Shown: in pieces, positions 1-6,572 of the stretch | How positions within the stretch are numbered: position 1 is the stretch's first letter | Layout of the letters: each line of letters begins with the position of its first letter | Source of the DNA: Aquisalimonas sp. | Lineage (GTDB): Bacteria > Pseudomonadota > Gammaproteobacteria > Nitrococcales > Aquisalimonadaceae | DNA: 6,745 nt | NCBI GenBank assembly: GCA_007127625.1 | Contig: SKYZ01000041.1 | Span: 1 to 6,745 of the forward strand | Direction: 5' to 3' | Made by a program: the position numbers and the translations under genes | The notes under the pieces: generated by a model | Databases searched by the model: none | The model's input: the letters and a program-made list of their open reading frames with translations, nothing else | Told to the model about the DNA's origin: nothing

Positions 1-50
1 CTCCGAGTAAACAATTATTGGAATGCGCGCGGACCGCAGACGAGCACGGG

Positions 51-80
51 ATTGTAATGACCCGGACCGCTGCCCCGCAA
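51..80 (-). promoter_or_regulatory. Promoter candidate downstream of hflX, reading out of the window
   Basis: On the minus strand TTGCGG (80-75; 3 of 6 to the -35 consensus) is followed after 18 bases by TACAAT (56-51; 5 of 6 to the -10 consensus). It lies in the non-coding 90 bases after the hflX stop and points to the next gene outside the window, which would be hflK in the canonical order. The stretch below position 25 is AT-rich and includes a small CAATTATTG palindrome at 12-20. No coding region is supported in bases 1-90. Confidence 0.35.
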
Positions 81-90
81 CATGTCACCG

Positions 91-1428
91 CTACACTGCC
101 TTCAGTGGGGCGGTGAGGCCCTCCTTTTCGTACAGCCGATCCAGATCACGGCGGCGCAGCTCCACCTCCAGCACCAGTTCGCCGGACTCGGTCCAGTCCT
201 CGCCGAGCACTTCGCCCAGATCGAAGAACCGCGACCGCAGCCGGCCCTGCGCAGGATCCAGACAGATGCGACCACGCACCCGCTCCGCTGCCACGCTGTC
301 GGCGATGGCCGCCAGCAGCAGATCCATGCCGCGACCGTCCTGAGCAGAGACCCAGACATCGGTGATACCGGTTTCCGGATCCACGGACACACCTGGCTCC
401 CGCGACGTCCGGTCTACCTTGTTGTAGACCCGGATGCGCGGAATCTCAGCAGCGCCAATGGACTCCAGCACCGATTCCACCTCGGTAATGCTGGCTTCGC
501 GATTGTCCTCGCCGGCGTCGATGACATGCAGCAGCAGCTGCGACTCCGTTGCCTCCTCCAGGGTGGACCGGAACGCCGCTACAAGCTGGTGAGGCAGCTC
601 GCGGATGAAACCCACAGTGTCGGCAAGAATCACCGTGTCGCCACTGGCGACGTGCACGCGGCGCAGGGTGGTATCCAGGGTCGCGAACAGCCGGTCGTCG
701 GCATACACACTGGCCTCGGTGAGCCGGTTGAACAGCGTCGACTTGCCGGCGTTGGTATAGCCCACCAACGAGACCGTCGGCACTTCCTGCTTGCGCCGGG
801 CCTGGCGCCCCTGCTCGCGCTGCTGGCGCACTCTCGCCAGCCGCTTCTCCAGCTGCTTGATGCGCACGCCCAGCATGCGCCGGTCCATCTCCAGCTGGGT
901 TTCACCCGGGCCGCGTTGTCCGATGCCACCCTTCTGCCGCTCCAGGTGGGACCAGCCACGCACCAGGCGCGTCGCCATGTGGCGGAGCTGCGCCAGCTCG
1001 ACCTGGAGCTTGCCTTCGTGGGTCCGCGCCCGCTGCGCGAAGATGTCCAGGATCAGTCCGGTCCGGTCCAGCACACGGCAGCGCAGTTGCTGCTCCAGGT
1101 TGCGTTCCTGGCTGGGGGAAAGGGCGTGATTGACCAGCACCAGGTCGGCATCACCGGCAGCAACCAGCGCGGCCAGCTCTTCAACCTTGCCGCTGCCGAT
1201 GTAGTAACGCGGATCCGGACTGGTGCGGCGACTGACAAAACTGTCAATCACTTCGGCCCCGGCGGATTCTGCCAGCGCATGCAACTCGTCCAGGGCATCG
1301 GCGACGCCGCTGCCTCCCGTGTCCAGGTGCACCAGCAGGGCCCGCTCGCCCCCCTCGGGCCGATCAAACAGACTCAGCTCGGAGGTCGCCGCTCCCGGTA
1401 ATTCACGCGTTACCAAGTTCCTGACCAC
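91..1428 (-). CDS. hflX: Ribosome-associated GTPase HflX
   Basis: This 445-residue Obg-HflX family GTPase binds the 50S subunit and splits stalled ribosomes, notably after heat stress, in studied bacteria. The N-terminal HflX domain includes [11 protein letters not shown] (75-85), [13 protein letters not shown] (100-112), [20 protein letters not shown] (121-140) and [12 protein letters not shown] (173-184). A coiled linker (about 185-215) leads to the G domain: G1 GYTNAGKST (223-231), G2 in FATLDTTLR (248-256), G3 DTVGF (270-274), G4 NKVD (336-339) and G5 VSAQDG (360-365). A C-terminal domain follows, with [10 protein letters not shown] (395-404). The start is GTG at 1428, inside the end of hfq, with AGGAG 4 bases upstream. 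No in-frame ATG occurs before the conserved core, and homology begins near [14 protein letters not shown] (21-34), so a later TTG start at 1416 cannot be excluded. In relatives hflK and hflC come next. Confidence 0.96.
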   Translation of the reverse strand: MVRNLVTRELPGAATSELSLFDRPEGGERALLVHLDTGGSGVADALDELHALAESAGAEVIDSFVSRRTSPDPRYYIGSGKVEELAALVAAGDADLVLVNHALSPSQERNLEQQLRCRVLDRTGLILDIFAQRARTHEGKLQVELAQLRHMATRLVRGWSHLERQKGGIGQRGPGETQLEMDRRMLGVRIKQLEKRLARVRQQREQGRQARRKQEVPTVSLVGYTNAGKSTLFNRLTEASVYADDRLFATLDTTLRRVHVASGDTVILADTVGFIRELPHQLVAAFRSTLEEATESQLLLHVIDAGEDNREASITEVESVLESIGAAEIPRIRVYNKVDRTSREPGVSVDPETGITDVWVSAQDGRGMDLLLAAIADSVAAERVRGRICLDPAQGRLRSRFFDLGEVLGEDWTESGELVLEVELRRRDLDRLYEKEGLTAPLKAV

Positions 1429-1660
1429 CTCGCTCCTGTTCCGCCGGCGCCAGCTTGACGTTGCGGGCGGGTACGATCGTGGAGATCGCGTGCTTGTAGA
1501 CCATTTGATTGACAGTATTCCGCAGCAGAATCACGAACTGGTCAAAGGACTCGATCTGCCCCTGCAGCTTGATGCCGTTGACCAGGTAGATCGAAACCGG
1601 AATCCGTTCCTTGCGCAGCGCATTGAGAAAAGGCTCTTGCAGCGACTGTCCCTTGGACAT
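1403..1660 (-). CDS. hfq: RNA chaperone Hfq
   Basis: This 85-residue Sm-like protein forms a homohexameric ring that pairs small RNAs with target mRNAs. Residues 1-65 are almost identical to E. coli Hfq. The proximal-face residues Q8, Q41, F42, K56 and H57, the distal-face Y25 and K31, and the rim arginines R16 and R19 are all in place; E. coli R17 is K17 here. The Sm1 segment ends with [12 protein letters not shown] and the Sm2 segment holds YKH (55-57). The C-terminal tail is short: about 20 residues after VPAR, ending [11 protein letters not shown], against about 37 in E. coli (102 residues in all). It is glutamate-containing but lacks the acidic E. coli tip DSEETE. The last 26 bases overlap the start of hflX. 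A strong AAGGGG site precedes the ATG, and the leader carries ARN repeats that suggest autoregulation. Confidence 0.98.
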   Translation of the reverse strand: MSKGQSLQEPFLNALRKERIPVSIYLVNGIKLQGQIESFDQFVILLRNTVNQMVYKHAISTIVPARNVKLAPAEQERGGQELGNA

Positions 1661-1667
1661 TGTTAGA

Positions 1668-1673
1668 CCCCTT
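1668..1673 (-). promoter_or_regulatory. Strong ribosome binding site of hfq
   Basis: AAGGGG lies 7 bases upstream of the hfq ATG at 1660 on the minus strand. It is one of the best Shine-Dalgarno sequences in the window. It fixes the hfq start at MSKGQSLQ rather than at the in-frame TTG 26 codons upstream. Confidence 0.75.
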
Positions 1674-1676
1674 AAA

Positions 1677-1697
1677 ATTCCTGATGAACTTGTTCTT
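1677..1697 (-). promoter_or_regulatory. ARN-repeat Hfq-binding candidate in the hfq leader
   Basis: On the minus strand, AAGAACAAG (1697-1689) reads as three successive A-R-N triplets (AAG, AAC, AAG). AGGAAT (1682-1677) adds two more (AGG, AAT) a few bases later, followed by a short TTTT run. ARN repeats are the known ligand of the distal face of Hfq. The site ends 16 bases before the hfq start codon, directly upstream of its ribosome binding site, so bound Hfq could repress its own translation as reported for E. coli hfq. The sequence match is direct; autoregulation here is inference. Confidence 0.4.
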
Positions 1698-1753
1698 ATG
1701 GCAGACTCGCAGGCACGCTCTCTCCATCGAGCATCCACGCAACGCCCGCCGAC

Positions 1754-1762
1754 ATTCTAGCA
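1754..1762 (-). promoter_or_regulatory. Extended -10 promoter candidate for hfq
   Basis: On the minus strand TGC is followed directly by TAGAAT (1759-1754), an extended -10 element with 5 of 6 matches to TATAAT. The -35 position at 17 bases reads GGGGCG and gives no support, so the call rests on the TG extension. Transcription would start near 1747 and leave a leader of about 87 bases before the hfq ATG. In E. coli, hfq also has its own promoters downstream of and within miaA. Confidence 0.45.
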
Positions 1763-1783
1763 CAGCAACCCGGCCTCGCCCCG

Positions 1784-1797
1784 CACCCGGACGGGTG
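1784..1797. repeat. Perfect inverted repeat between miaA and hfq
   Basis: CACCCG and CGGGTG are separated by 2 bases (a 6-bp arm, or a 5-bp stem with a 4-base loop in RNA). It lies 24 bases past the miaA stop and just upstream of the hfq promoter candidate. No T-run follows on the minus strand, so it is not a standard terminator. It may mark the 3' end of a processed miaA message or an operator, or be chance. Confidence 0.3.
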
Positions 1798-1821
1798 ATA
1801 GCCTCGTGGACCAGCCGTGCC

Positions 1822-2748
1822 TCAGGCCCCGTGAAACCAGTTGGCGATGGCACCGGGCGCGTCGTCCCGTTCCGGATCCAGCCACGTGGCGTCCGTTTCC
1901 CGCCGCAGCCACGTCATCTGCCGCTTCGCGAACTGCCGCGTAGCAATGATGCCTCGCTCCAACAGCGCATCACGCCCGAACTCGCCGTCCAGGTACTGCC
2001 AGACCTGCCTATAACCGACAGCGCGAATGGACGGGTGGTTCAACCCGAGATCACCGCGCCCGCGCAACGCCTCCACCTCGGCGATGAACCCCTCCGCGAG
2101 CATGCCTTCGAAGCGTCCGGCGATGCGCCGGTTGAGCTCCGCGCGGTCGCCGGGAGCCAGCACCCATTTCACCAGCCGGAACCGGGACGCAGGCAGTTCC
2201 CGTTCCCTCTGCAGAGCGCTCAACGGCCGGCCGCTGATGCGGTAGACCTCCAGCGCCCGCTGAATGCGTTGGGCGTCGTTGTGATGAATGCGCGCCGCAC
2301 TGTCGGGATCGATGCGCTGCAGTTGCCGGTGAAGGGCTTCCCAGCCATCCTGGCGCGCCTCGTCTTCGATGGCTCGCCGCAGCGTGTCATCGGCATCGGG
2401 CAGGTCTGCCAGGCCATGTTCCAGGGCGCGGAAGTAGAGCATGGTGCCGCCGACCAGCAGGGGCCACTCGCCGGCGGCCAGCGCGGCCTCGATCTCGCGT
2501 ACGGCGTCATTGCAGAAACGCGCGGCCGAATACGCTTCGGCGGGGTCGAGGATGTCCACCAGACGGTGGGGGGCCCGCGCCAGGGTCCCGGCATCCGGCT
2601 TGGCGGTACCGATGTCCATGCCACGGTAGACCTGGGCCGAGTCCACGCTGATGATGCGCACCGGAAAGCGCTCGGCCAGGGCGACGGCGATTCCGGTCTT
2701 GCCGGAGGCGGTGGGCCCCATGATGCAGGGAATGGCCATGTCGGTCAT
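1822..2748 (-). CDS. miaA: tRNA dimethylallyltransferase MiaA
   Basis: This 308-residue enzyme transfers a dimethylallyl group from DMAPP to N6 of adenosine 37 in tRNAs that read codons starting with U. The product, i6A, is the substrate for MiaB. Visible motifs are the P-loop GPTASGKT (11-18), DSAQVYRGMDIGTAKP (36-51) with the likely catalytic D36, HRLVDILDPAEAYSA (61-75), LLVGGTMLYFRAL (97-109) with T102 at the conserved DMAPP-site position, the tRNA-contacting HHNDAQRIQRALEV (155-168), and the C-terminal HPSIRAVGYRQVW (238-250) and RQFAKRQMTWLR (271-282). The length is typical of the family. ATG at 2748 lies 2 bases after the mutL stop, suggesting coupled translation. A second ATG at 2739 is possible, and codons further upstream overlap mutL and do not resemble MiaA. 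A weak GGG precedes the chosen start. Confidence 0.97.
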   Translation of the reverse strand: MTDMAIPCIMGPTASGKTGIAVALAERFPVRIISVDSAQVYRGMDIGTAKPDAGTLARAPHRLVDILDPAEAYSAARFCNDAVREIEAALAAGEWPLLVGGTMLYFRALEHGLADLPDADDTLRRAIEDEARQDGWEALHRQLQRIDPDSAARIHHNDAQRIQRALEVYRISGRPLSALQRERELPASRFRLVKWVLAPGDRAELNRRIAGRFEGMLAEGFIAEVEALRGRGDLGLNHPSIRAVGYRQVWQYLDGEFGRDALLERGIIATRQFAKRQMTWLRRETDATWLDPERDDAPGAIANWFHGA

Positions 2749-2750
2749 GG

Positions 2751-4586
2751 TCACTGCCCACGCATGAACAGACGGTCCAGCGCGGCCATGCCAAGACGCG
2801 TCCACGTCGGGCGACCGTGGTTGCACTGCCCGCTGTTCGGCGTCTGCTCCATGTCCCGCAGCAGGGCGTTCATTTCCGCGGTGGTCAGTGAGCGGTTGGC
2901 CCGCACGGAACCGTGGCAGGCCATGGTGCCAAGCACCTGGTTGAGCCGCTCCCGCAACCGCTCGCCGTCACCGCCGAGGGCACGCAGATCGGCGAGCACG
3001 TCGGCCACCAGGCGACCTACATCGGCATGCCGCAGCAGGCCGGGCACCTGGCGCACCAGCACCGAGTCCGGGCCATTACGATCCACCTCGAACCCGAGCT
3101 GCCGGAACGTCTCCTGGTGTGACTCCGCCAGCTCCGCCTCTGCGGGAGTCACCGCTACCGGCACCGGCATCAGCAACGGCTGCGAGGCGATTCCCTGGGT
3201 CGCCAGCGCCTCCTTCATGCGCTCGTAGACGATGCGCTCGTGGGCAGCATGCATGTCCACCAGTACGACGCCATCGGCGGTCTCGGCGAGGATGAACACA
3301 CCGTGGATCTGGGCAAGGGCGTAACCCAGCGGCGGGATCTCCCGATCCGCCGTCACGGAGGCGGTCTCCTGCGTCGCCCCCGCCGGCTGATCCGTTGTCG
3401 GAGTCGACTCCCCGTACAGCGCCTGAGCCTCCCGCAGACCGAAGCCGAAACCACTCTGTTGCGGCTCGCGGGCAGATGCCGATGCGCCCCCTTCTGCAAC
3501 GGCGGACTCGGACACCCTGGATGGCGTCGCGGAGGTCTCCGGCGCCGGGGCGACCGGGATGTCCGCTGCATCGGGCCGGACCGACCCGAGCACGTCCCGC
3601 AGGCTGCGCGCCAGGAAATCATGGATCAGCCGGCCGTCACGGAAGCGGACCTCATGCTTGGCCGGATGCACGTTCACGTCCACCTGTCCCGGATCCACCT
3701 CCAGATACAGCACATAGGCGGGATAGCGGTCCTTGAACAGGACATCATGGTAGGCGCGGCGAATGGCGTGGGCGGCGGTGCGATCACGGACGTGGCGGCC
3801 GTTGACAAACAGGTACTGGAGATCCGCCGTGCCGCGAGAGAAGGTGGGCAAGCCCACCCAGCCCCGCAGGCTCAGGCCGGCGGCTTCCACACCCACCCGC
3901 AGCGCCTGCTCCACGAACCCGGCACCCAGCAGGCGCGCCAGGCGCTCCTCGCGGGCGGCATCATCGACAGCAGGCGCCACCTGCAGCCCAGTGCGGTCGT
4001 TATGGCGCAGACGTACGCCGATATCGAAGCGTGCCAGTGCGATGCGCCGGACCTGCTCCTGGATGTGGCCGAACTCCGTACGCTCGGCCTTGAGGAACTT
4101 GCGCCGCCCCGGGGTGTTGAAGAACAGATCGCGCACCTCGACGGTGGTTCCCTGGGGATGGGCCGCAGGCGCAGGCTCGCCGGGGGTGGCACTGTCGCCG
4201 GCATCCACCCGCCAGGCAAGCTCTTCGCCGTCCGCCCGCGACGTGAGCGTCAGCCGCGACACCGACGCGATGCTGGGCAGGGCCTCACCGCGGAAACCGA
4301 GGCTGGCCACCCGCTCCAGCTCCTGCAGCGACGCTACCTTGCTGGTGGCATGGCGGTTCAGGGCCAGGGCGAGTTGTTCACGGGCAATGCCGGCGCCATT
4401 GTCGCGCACCCGGATCAGACGCTTGCCGCCGGCCTCCAGATCCACCTCCACGCGGTCGGCGCCGGCATCGATGCTGTTCTCCACCAGTTCCTTGACCACG
4501 GAGGCAGGCCGTTCCACCACCTCGCCGGCGGCGATCTGGTTGATGAGCTGCTCCGGAAGCGGCTGGATGGGGCGCGTTGCGGCCAT
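2751..4586 (-). CDS. mutL: DNA mismatch repair protein MutL, endonuclease-motif type
   Basis: This 611-residue protein links mismatch recognition by MutS to strand removal. The N-terminal GHKL ATPase (about 8-340) shows QIAAGEVVERP (17-27), KELVENSIDAG with the likely catalytic E33 and N37 (32-42), DNGAGI with D62 (62-67), GFRGEAL (97-103) and LFFNTPGRRKFLK (154-166). A Pro/Ala/Ser-rich, probably disordered linker spans about 340-415. The C-terminal dimerisation domain carries DMHAAHERIVYE (444-455), ACHGS (556-560) and CNHGRP (588-593), matching metal-site motifs of nicking MutL proteins; the usual DQHA reads DMHA. E. coli MutL lacks these motifs and relies on MutH. ATG at 4586 was chosen because family similarity begins at RPIQPLP right after it. 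The frame is open to a TTG 27 codons earlier, but that extension is unlike MutL, and a nearer TTG at 4592 with GGGA upstream is a lesser alternative. miaA follows after 2 bases. Confidence 0.97.
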   Translation of the reverse strand: MAATRPIQPLPEQLINQIAAGEVVERPASVVKELVENSIDAGADRVEVDLEAGGKRLIRVRDNGAGIAREQLALALNRHATSKVASLQELERVASLGFRGEALPSIASVSRLTLTSRADGEELAWRVDAGDSATPGEPAPAAHPQGTTVEVRDLFFNTPGRRKFLKAERTEFGHIQEQVRRIALARFDIGVRLRHNDRTGLQVAPAVDDAAREERLARLLGAGFVEQALRVGVEAAGLSLRGWVGLPTFSRGTADLQYLFVNGRHVRDRTAAHAIRRAYHDVLFKDRYPAYVLYLEVDPGQVDVNVHPAKHEVRFRDGRLIHDFLARSLRDVLGSVRPDAADIPVAPAPETSATPSRVSESAVAEGGASASAREPQQSGFGFGLREAQALYGESTPTTDQPAGATQETASVTADREIPPLGYALAQIHGVFILAETADGVVLVDMHAAHERIVYERMKEALATQGIASQPLLMPVPVAVTPAEAELAESHQETFRQLGFEVDRNGPDSVLVRQVPGLLRHADVGRLVADVLADLRALGGDGERLRERLNQVLGTMACHGSVRANRSLTTAEMNALLRDMEQTPNSGQCNHGRPTWTRLGMAALDRLFMRGQ

Positions 4587-4638
4587 GAGCAATGGGATCC
4601 CGCTGGTGCAGAAACGGGCATTATGGCGCAGCGACTTG

Positions 4639-4655
4639 CGGCACGGCCAGTGCCG
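4639..4655 (-). other. GC-rich hairpin in the amiB-mutL spacer
   Basis: In the 96-base spacer (4587-4682), CGGCAC and GTGCCG form a 6-bp stem with a 5-base loop. No T-tract follows on the minus strand, so it is not a classical intrinsic terminator. It could stabilise or process the amiB-mutL message, or be incidental in this GC-rich DNA. Between it and mutL there is also an isolated CATAAT box (4625-4620) with no matching -35. Confidence 0.3.
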
Positions 4656-4682
4656 TACCGAAGGCAACCGACATGACGGGGG

Positions 4683-5957
4683 TTAGCGGGGAATCTTGAG
4701 GGTAGAGCCCACGCTGATGCGATCACCGCTTAGGTCGTTGGCTGACCGCAGATCGGAGACGCTGACCTGGTGATCCCGGGCAATGCCGCTCAGGGTGTCA
4801 CCGCGCTGGACTTCGTACTCCCTGGCCGAAGCAACCTGGGAGCCGGACGGGCGGTGCCGTTCGGCATAACTGGTCACACCCCGGGCAATGGCTCGCGCGA
4901 GGTCCCACTGGTGATCCGCCTGGCGCAGCCGACGCTCCTCCTCCGGATTGGAGATGAAAGCCAGTTCCACCAGCACCGAGGGCATATCCAGGGATTTCAG
5001 CACCACGAAACCGGCCCGCTCCACGTCACGGCGGTGAACCGGGCCCACGCCGGCAAGCTCCTGGAGCACTTCGGCGGCCAGCCCGACGCTCGCCTCCAGG
5101 GTCGCACCCCGGGAGAGATCCACCAGCACTGAACGGGTGAGATCATCCTTGTCGGACAATGACACATCGCCGAGCAGGTCAGCGGTATTCTCCCGCTGCG
5201 CCAGCATGCTCGCCGCCTGGGAGGAAGCGCCCGTCTGCGAAAGGGTATACACCGACGATCCGCGAGGGCCGCCGCTTTCCACGGCGTCCGCATGCAGGGA
5301 GACGAAAATGTCGGCGCGACTGGAACGGGCCTTCTCACGGCGCTCGGACAAGGGGACAAAAGTGTCCGAGTCACGGATCATCAGCGGCTTGATGCCGGGG
5401 GCCTCGTCGAGCAGGTGCCGCAATTTGCGCCCCACCTCGAGCACCACTTCCTTCTCGGTGAGCCCGGTGGGCCCGATGGCGCCGGGGTCGCGCCCGCCGT
5501 GCCCAGGATCGATGGCCACGACGAAATCGCGCTGCCCACTGTCACGCGCGGTACGCACCGGTTCATCCCGCTGTTCGCTCGGGCTCAGATCCACCACCAG
5601 GCGGTGGCCGTACTGATCGTTGGGCCGCACCAGGAAAGACTGGACCCGGGCGGCCTGCTGAAGGTCCAGCACTACGCGCAGATCGGTCTCGCCCCGCGGC
5701 GCCGCGCGGAGATTCTCCACAAGGCCGGCACTGGCTGAAGCCGGGTCACCATCCAGGGCGGCACCGCTGAGGTCGATGACCACCCGATGCGGGTCCTGCA
5801 GGGTGAACACCCTGTGTTCCGCTTCACCGGAGAGATCGAATACCACGCGGGTGCGCTCGTCGCTGGTGGACGTACGGACCTTCTCCACGTGCACCTGGCC
5901 CGCCACCAGGGTACCGGAGATCAGCATCAGCAGTATGGAGAGGAGCACGCGCGCCAT
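4683..5957 (-). CDS. amiB: N-acetylmuramoyl-L-alanine amidase AmiB (AMIN - Amidase_3 - LysM)
   Basis: This 424-residue periplasmic zinc amidase cleaves the bond between N-acetylmuramic acid and L-alanine in peptidoglycan during daughter-cell separation. In relatives it is activated by EnvC-type LytM factors. The order is a signal peptide (MARVLLSILLMLISGTLVAG, likely cut after residue 20), an AMIN domain for septal targeting (about 22-125), a linker, the catalytic Amidase_3 domain (about 145-365), and one LysM peptidoglycan-binding motif (381-423). Likely zinc ligands are H153 in DPGHGG, E168 and H222 in SLHAD, and E331 in LVELAFISN is the likely catalytic glutamate. The segment around 255-300 matches the position of the autoinhibitory helix insert of AmiB/AmiC. 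A TTG three codons upstream could also start the frame, but ATG at 5957 gives a normal signal peptide, with an AGG about 10 bases upstream. The LysM is absent from E. coli AmiB but common in other gammaproteobacterial AmiB proteins. Confidence 0.95.
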   Translation of the reverse strand: MARVLLSILLMLISGTLVAGQVHVEKVRTSTSDERTRVVFDLSGEAEHRVFTLQDPHRVVIDLSGAALDGDPASASAGLVENLRAAPRGETDLRVVLDLQQAARVQSFLVRPNDQYGHRLVVDLSPSEQRDEPVRTARDSGQRDFVVAIDPGHGGRDPGAIGPTGLTEKEVVLEVGRKLRHLLDEAPGIKPLMIRDSDTFVPLSERREKARSSRADIFVSLHADAVESGGPRGSSVYTLSQTGASSQAASMLAQRENTADLLGDVSLSDKDDLTRSVLVDLSRGATLEASVGLAAEVLQELAGVGPVHRRDVERAGFVVLKSLDMPSVLVELAFISNPEEERRLRQADHQWDLARAIARGVTSYAERHRPSGSQVASAREYEVQRGDTLSGIARDHQVSVSDLRSANDLSGDRISVGSTLKIPR

Positions 5958-5991
5958 GGAGCACAAGCCTGGTATCGGGCCACTACCGGGA

Positions 5992-6021
5992 ACGATAGAC
6001 CGGCCGCCCCCTGCATTGCAA
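5992..6021 (-). promoter_or_regulatory. Weak sigma70-type promoter candidate upstream of amiB
   Basis: On the minus strand, TTGCAA (6021-6016; 4 of 6 to the -35 consensus) is followed after 18 bases by TATCGT (5997-5992; 4 of 6 to the -10 consensus). Transcription would start about 30 bases before the amiB ATG. The AT-rich stretch just upstream (6028-6071) could help as an UP-like element. Both boxes are imperfect, so this is only a candidate. The 114-base gap after tsaE is what makes a new promoter here plausible. Confidence 0.25.
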
Positions 6022-6031
6022 GCACAACATC

Positions 6032-6049
6032 AAGGAAAGCGCTTATCTT
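6032..6049. repeat. 18-bp near-palindrome in the tsaE-amiB spacer
   Basis: AAGGAAAGC is directly followed by GCTTATCTT; 7 of 9 positions pair, with a perfect AAGCGCTT core. It lies in an AT-rich island in an otherwise GC-rich window, just upstream of the amiB promoter candidate. The form suits a dimeric regulator's binding site, but no specific regulator is recognised. Chance remains possible at this length. Confidence 0.3.
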
Positions 6050-6071
6050 ATTGATATGGAAATCTAATCAC

Positions 6072-6572
6072 TCAGCCGCTAAAACCAAGAAGACTGGCGG
6101 CCAGTGGCTCGCCGGTGCTGTCATGACCAACCACCCGCGCGGCACGACCGCTGCCGTGGTCGGACAGGACCACCTCCAGCCCGGACGGCGGCATGACGCC
6201 GGCACCCCGGTCCGGCCACTCCACCAGCACCAGCACACCGTCTTCGAGTTCGTCGCGCACCCCCAGAAAATCCAGTTCTCCGGGATCCGCCAGGCGGTAG
6301 AGATCCAGATGCAGGACCCTGCGGTCGCCGACGTCGTAGGGCTCCATCAGGGTGTAGGTAGGGCTGCGCACCGGGCCGGTGTGGCCCGCCGCCCGCAGCA
6401 GCCCCCGCACCAGGGTGGTCTTTCCCGCTCCCAGATCCCCCTGCAGGGCGACCACACAAAGGCGGCCATCCCAGGCGCGCCACAGGTCAGCTCCCAGCGC
6501 CTCGGTGGCATCGGCATCCGGCAGGGCCAGCGTGTGTGGCGGTAACACGGGTTGATCGGGAAAGCTGCTCAT
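6072..6572 (-). CDS. tsaE: tRNA threonylcarbamoyladenosine biosynthesis protein TsaE (YjeE)
   Basis: This 166-residue P-loop ATPase works in the cytoplasm with TsaB, TsaC and TsaD to make t6A at position 37 of ANN-decoding tRNAs; TsaE drives turnover of the TsaBD complex. Visible motifs are the Walker A GDLGAGKTT (residues 45-53), the family signature SPTYTL (70-75), HLDLYRL (88-94), and the Walker B-like VEWPDR (117-122). The length is close to E. coli YjeE (about 150). The same frame is open for 36 codons further upstream, but those codons lie over nnr and encode an arginine-rich stretch unlike the family. ATG at 6572 is therefore preferred. No clear Shine-Dalgarno precedes it, which fits re-initiation from the ATGA overlap with nnr. 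The residues after about 150 (DSTGEPLAASLLGFSG) are a variable tail. Confidence 0.95.
   Translation of the reverse strand: MSSFPDQPVLPPHTLALPDADATEALGADLWRAWDGRLCVVALQGDLGAGKTTLVRGLLRAAGHTGPVRSPTYTLMEPYDVGDRRVLHLDLYRLADPGELDFLGVRDELEDGVLVLVEWPDRGAGVMPPSGLEVVLSDHGSGRAARVVGHDSTGEPLAASLLGFSG

Noticed and set aside
94..107. Hairpin (CACTG, 4-base loop, CAGTG) at the hflX stop codon as a terminator
   Set aside because: The stem is only 5 bp, lies mostly inside the coding end, and no T-tract follows on the minus strand.
1661..1738. 26-codon N-terminal extension of hfq from a TTG
   Set aside because: The strong AAGGGG site and family similarity both fix the start at ATG 1660.
2749..2826. 26-codon N-terminal extension of miaA from an upstream start
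   Set aside because: It lies over the end of mutL and does not resemble MiaA. The P-loop sits at its normal distance from the ATG at 2748.
4620..4625. CATAAT box as a mutL promoter
   Set aside because: It has 5 of 6 matches to the -10 consensus but no recognisable -35 at 16-18 bases and no TG extension.
4587..4667. 27-codon N-terminal extension of mutL from a TTG
   Set aside because: It is unlike MutL, which normally starts a few residues before the IxxLPxxLxxQIAAGEV segment, and ATG at 4586 fits that.
82..4676. Long plus-strand open frames (82-1401, 1660-3228, 3240-4676) of 440 to 520 codons
   Set aside because: They lie opposite hflX, hfq/miaA/mutL and mutL. Their products are low-complexity, rich in Arg, Gln, His and Gly, and match no family I recognise, whereas the minus-strand frames carry full sets of conserved motifs. 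High GC at third codon positions creates such shadows.
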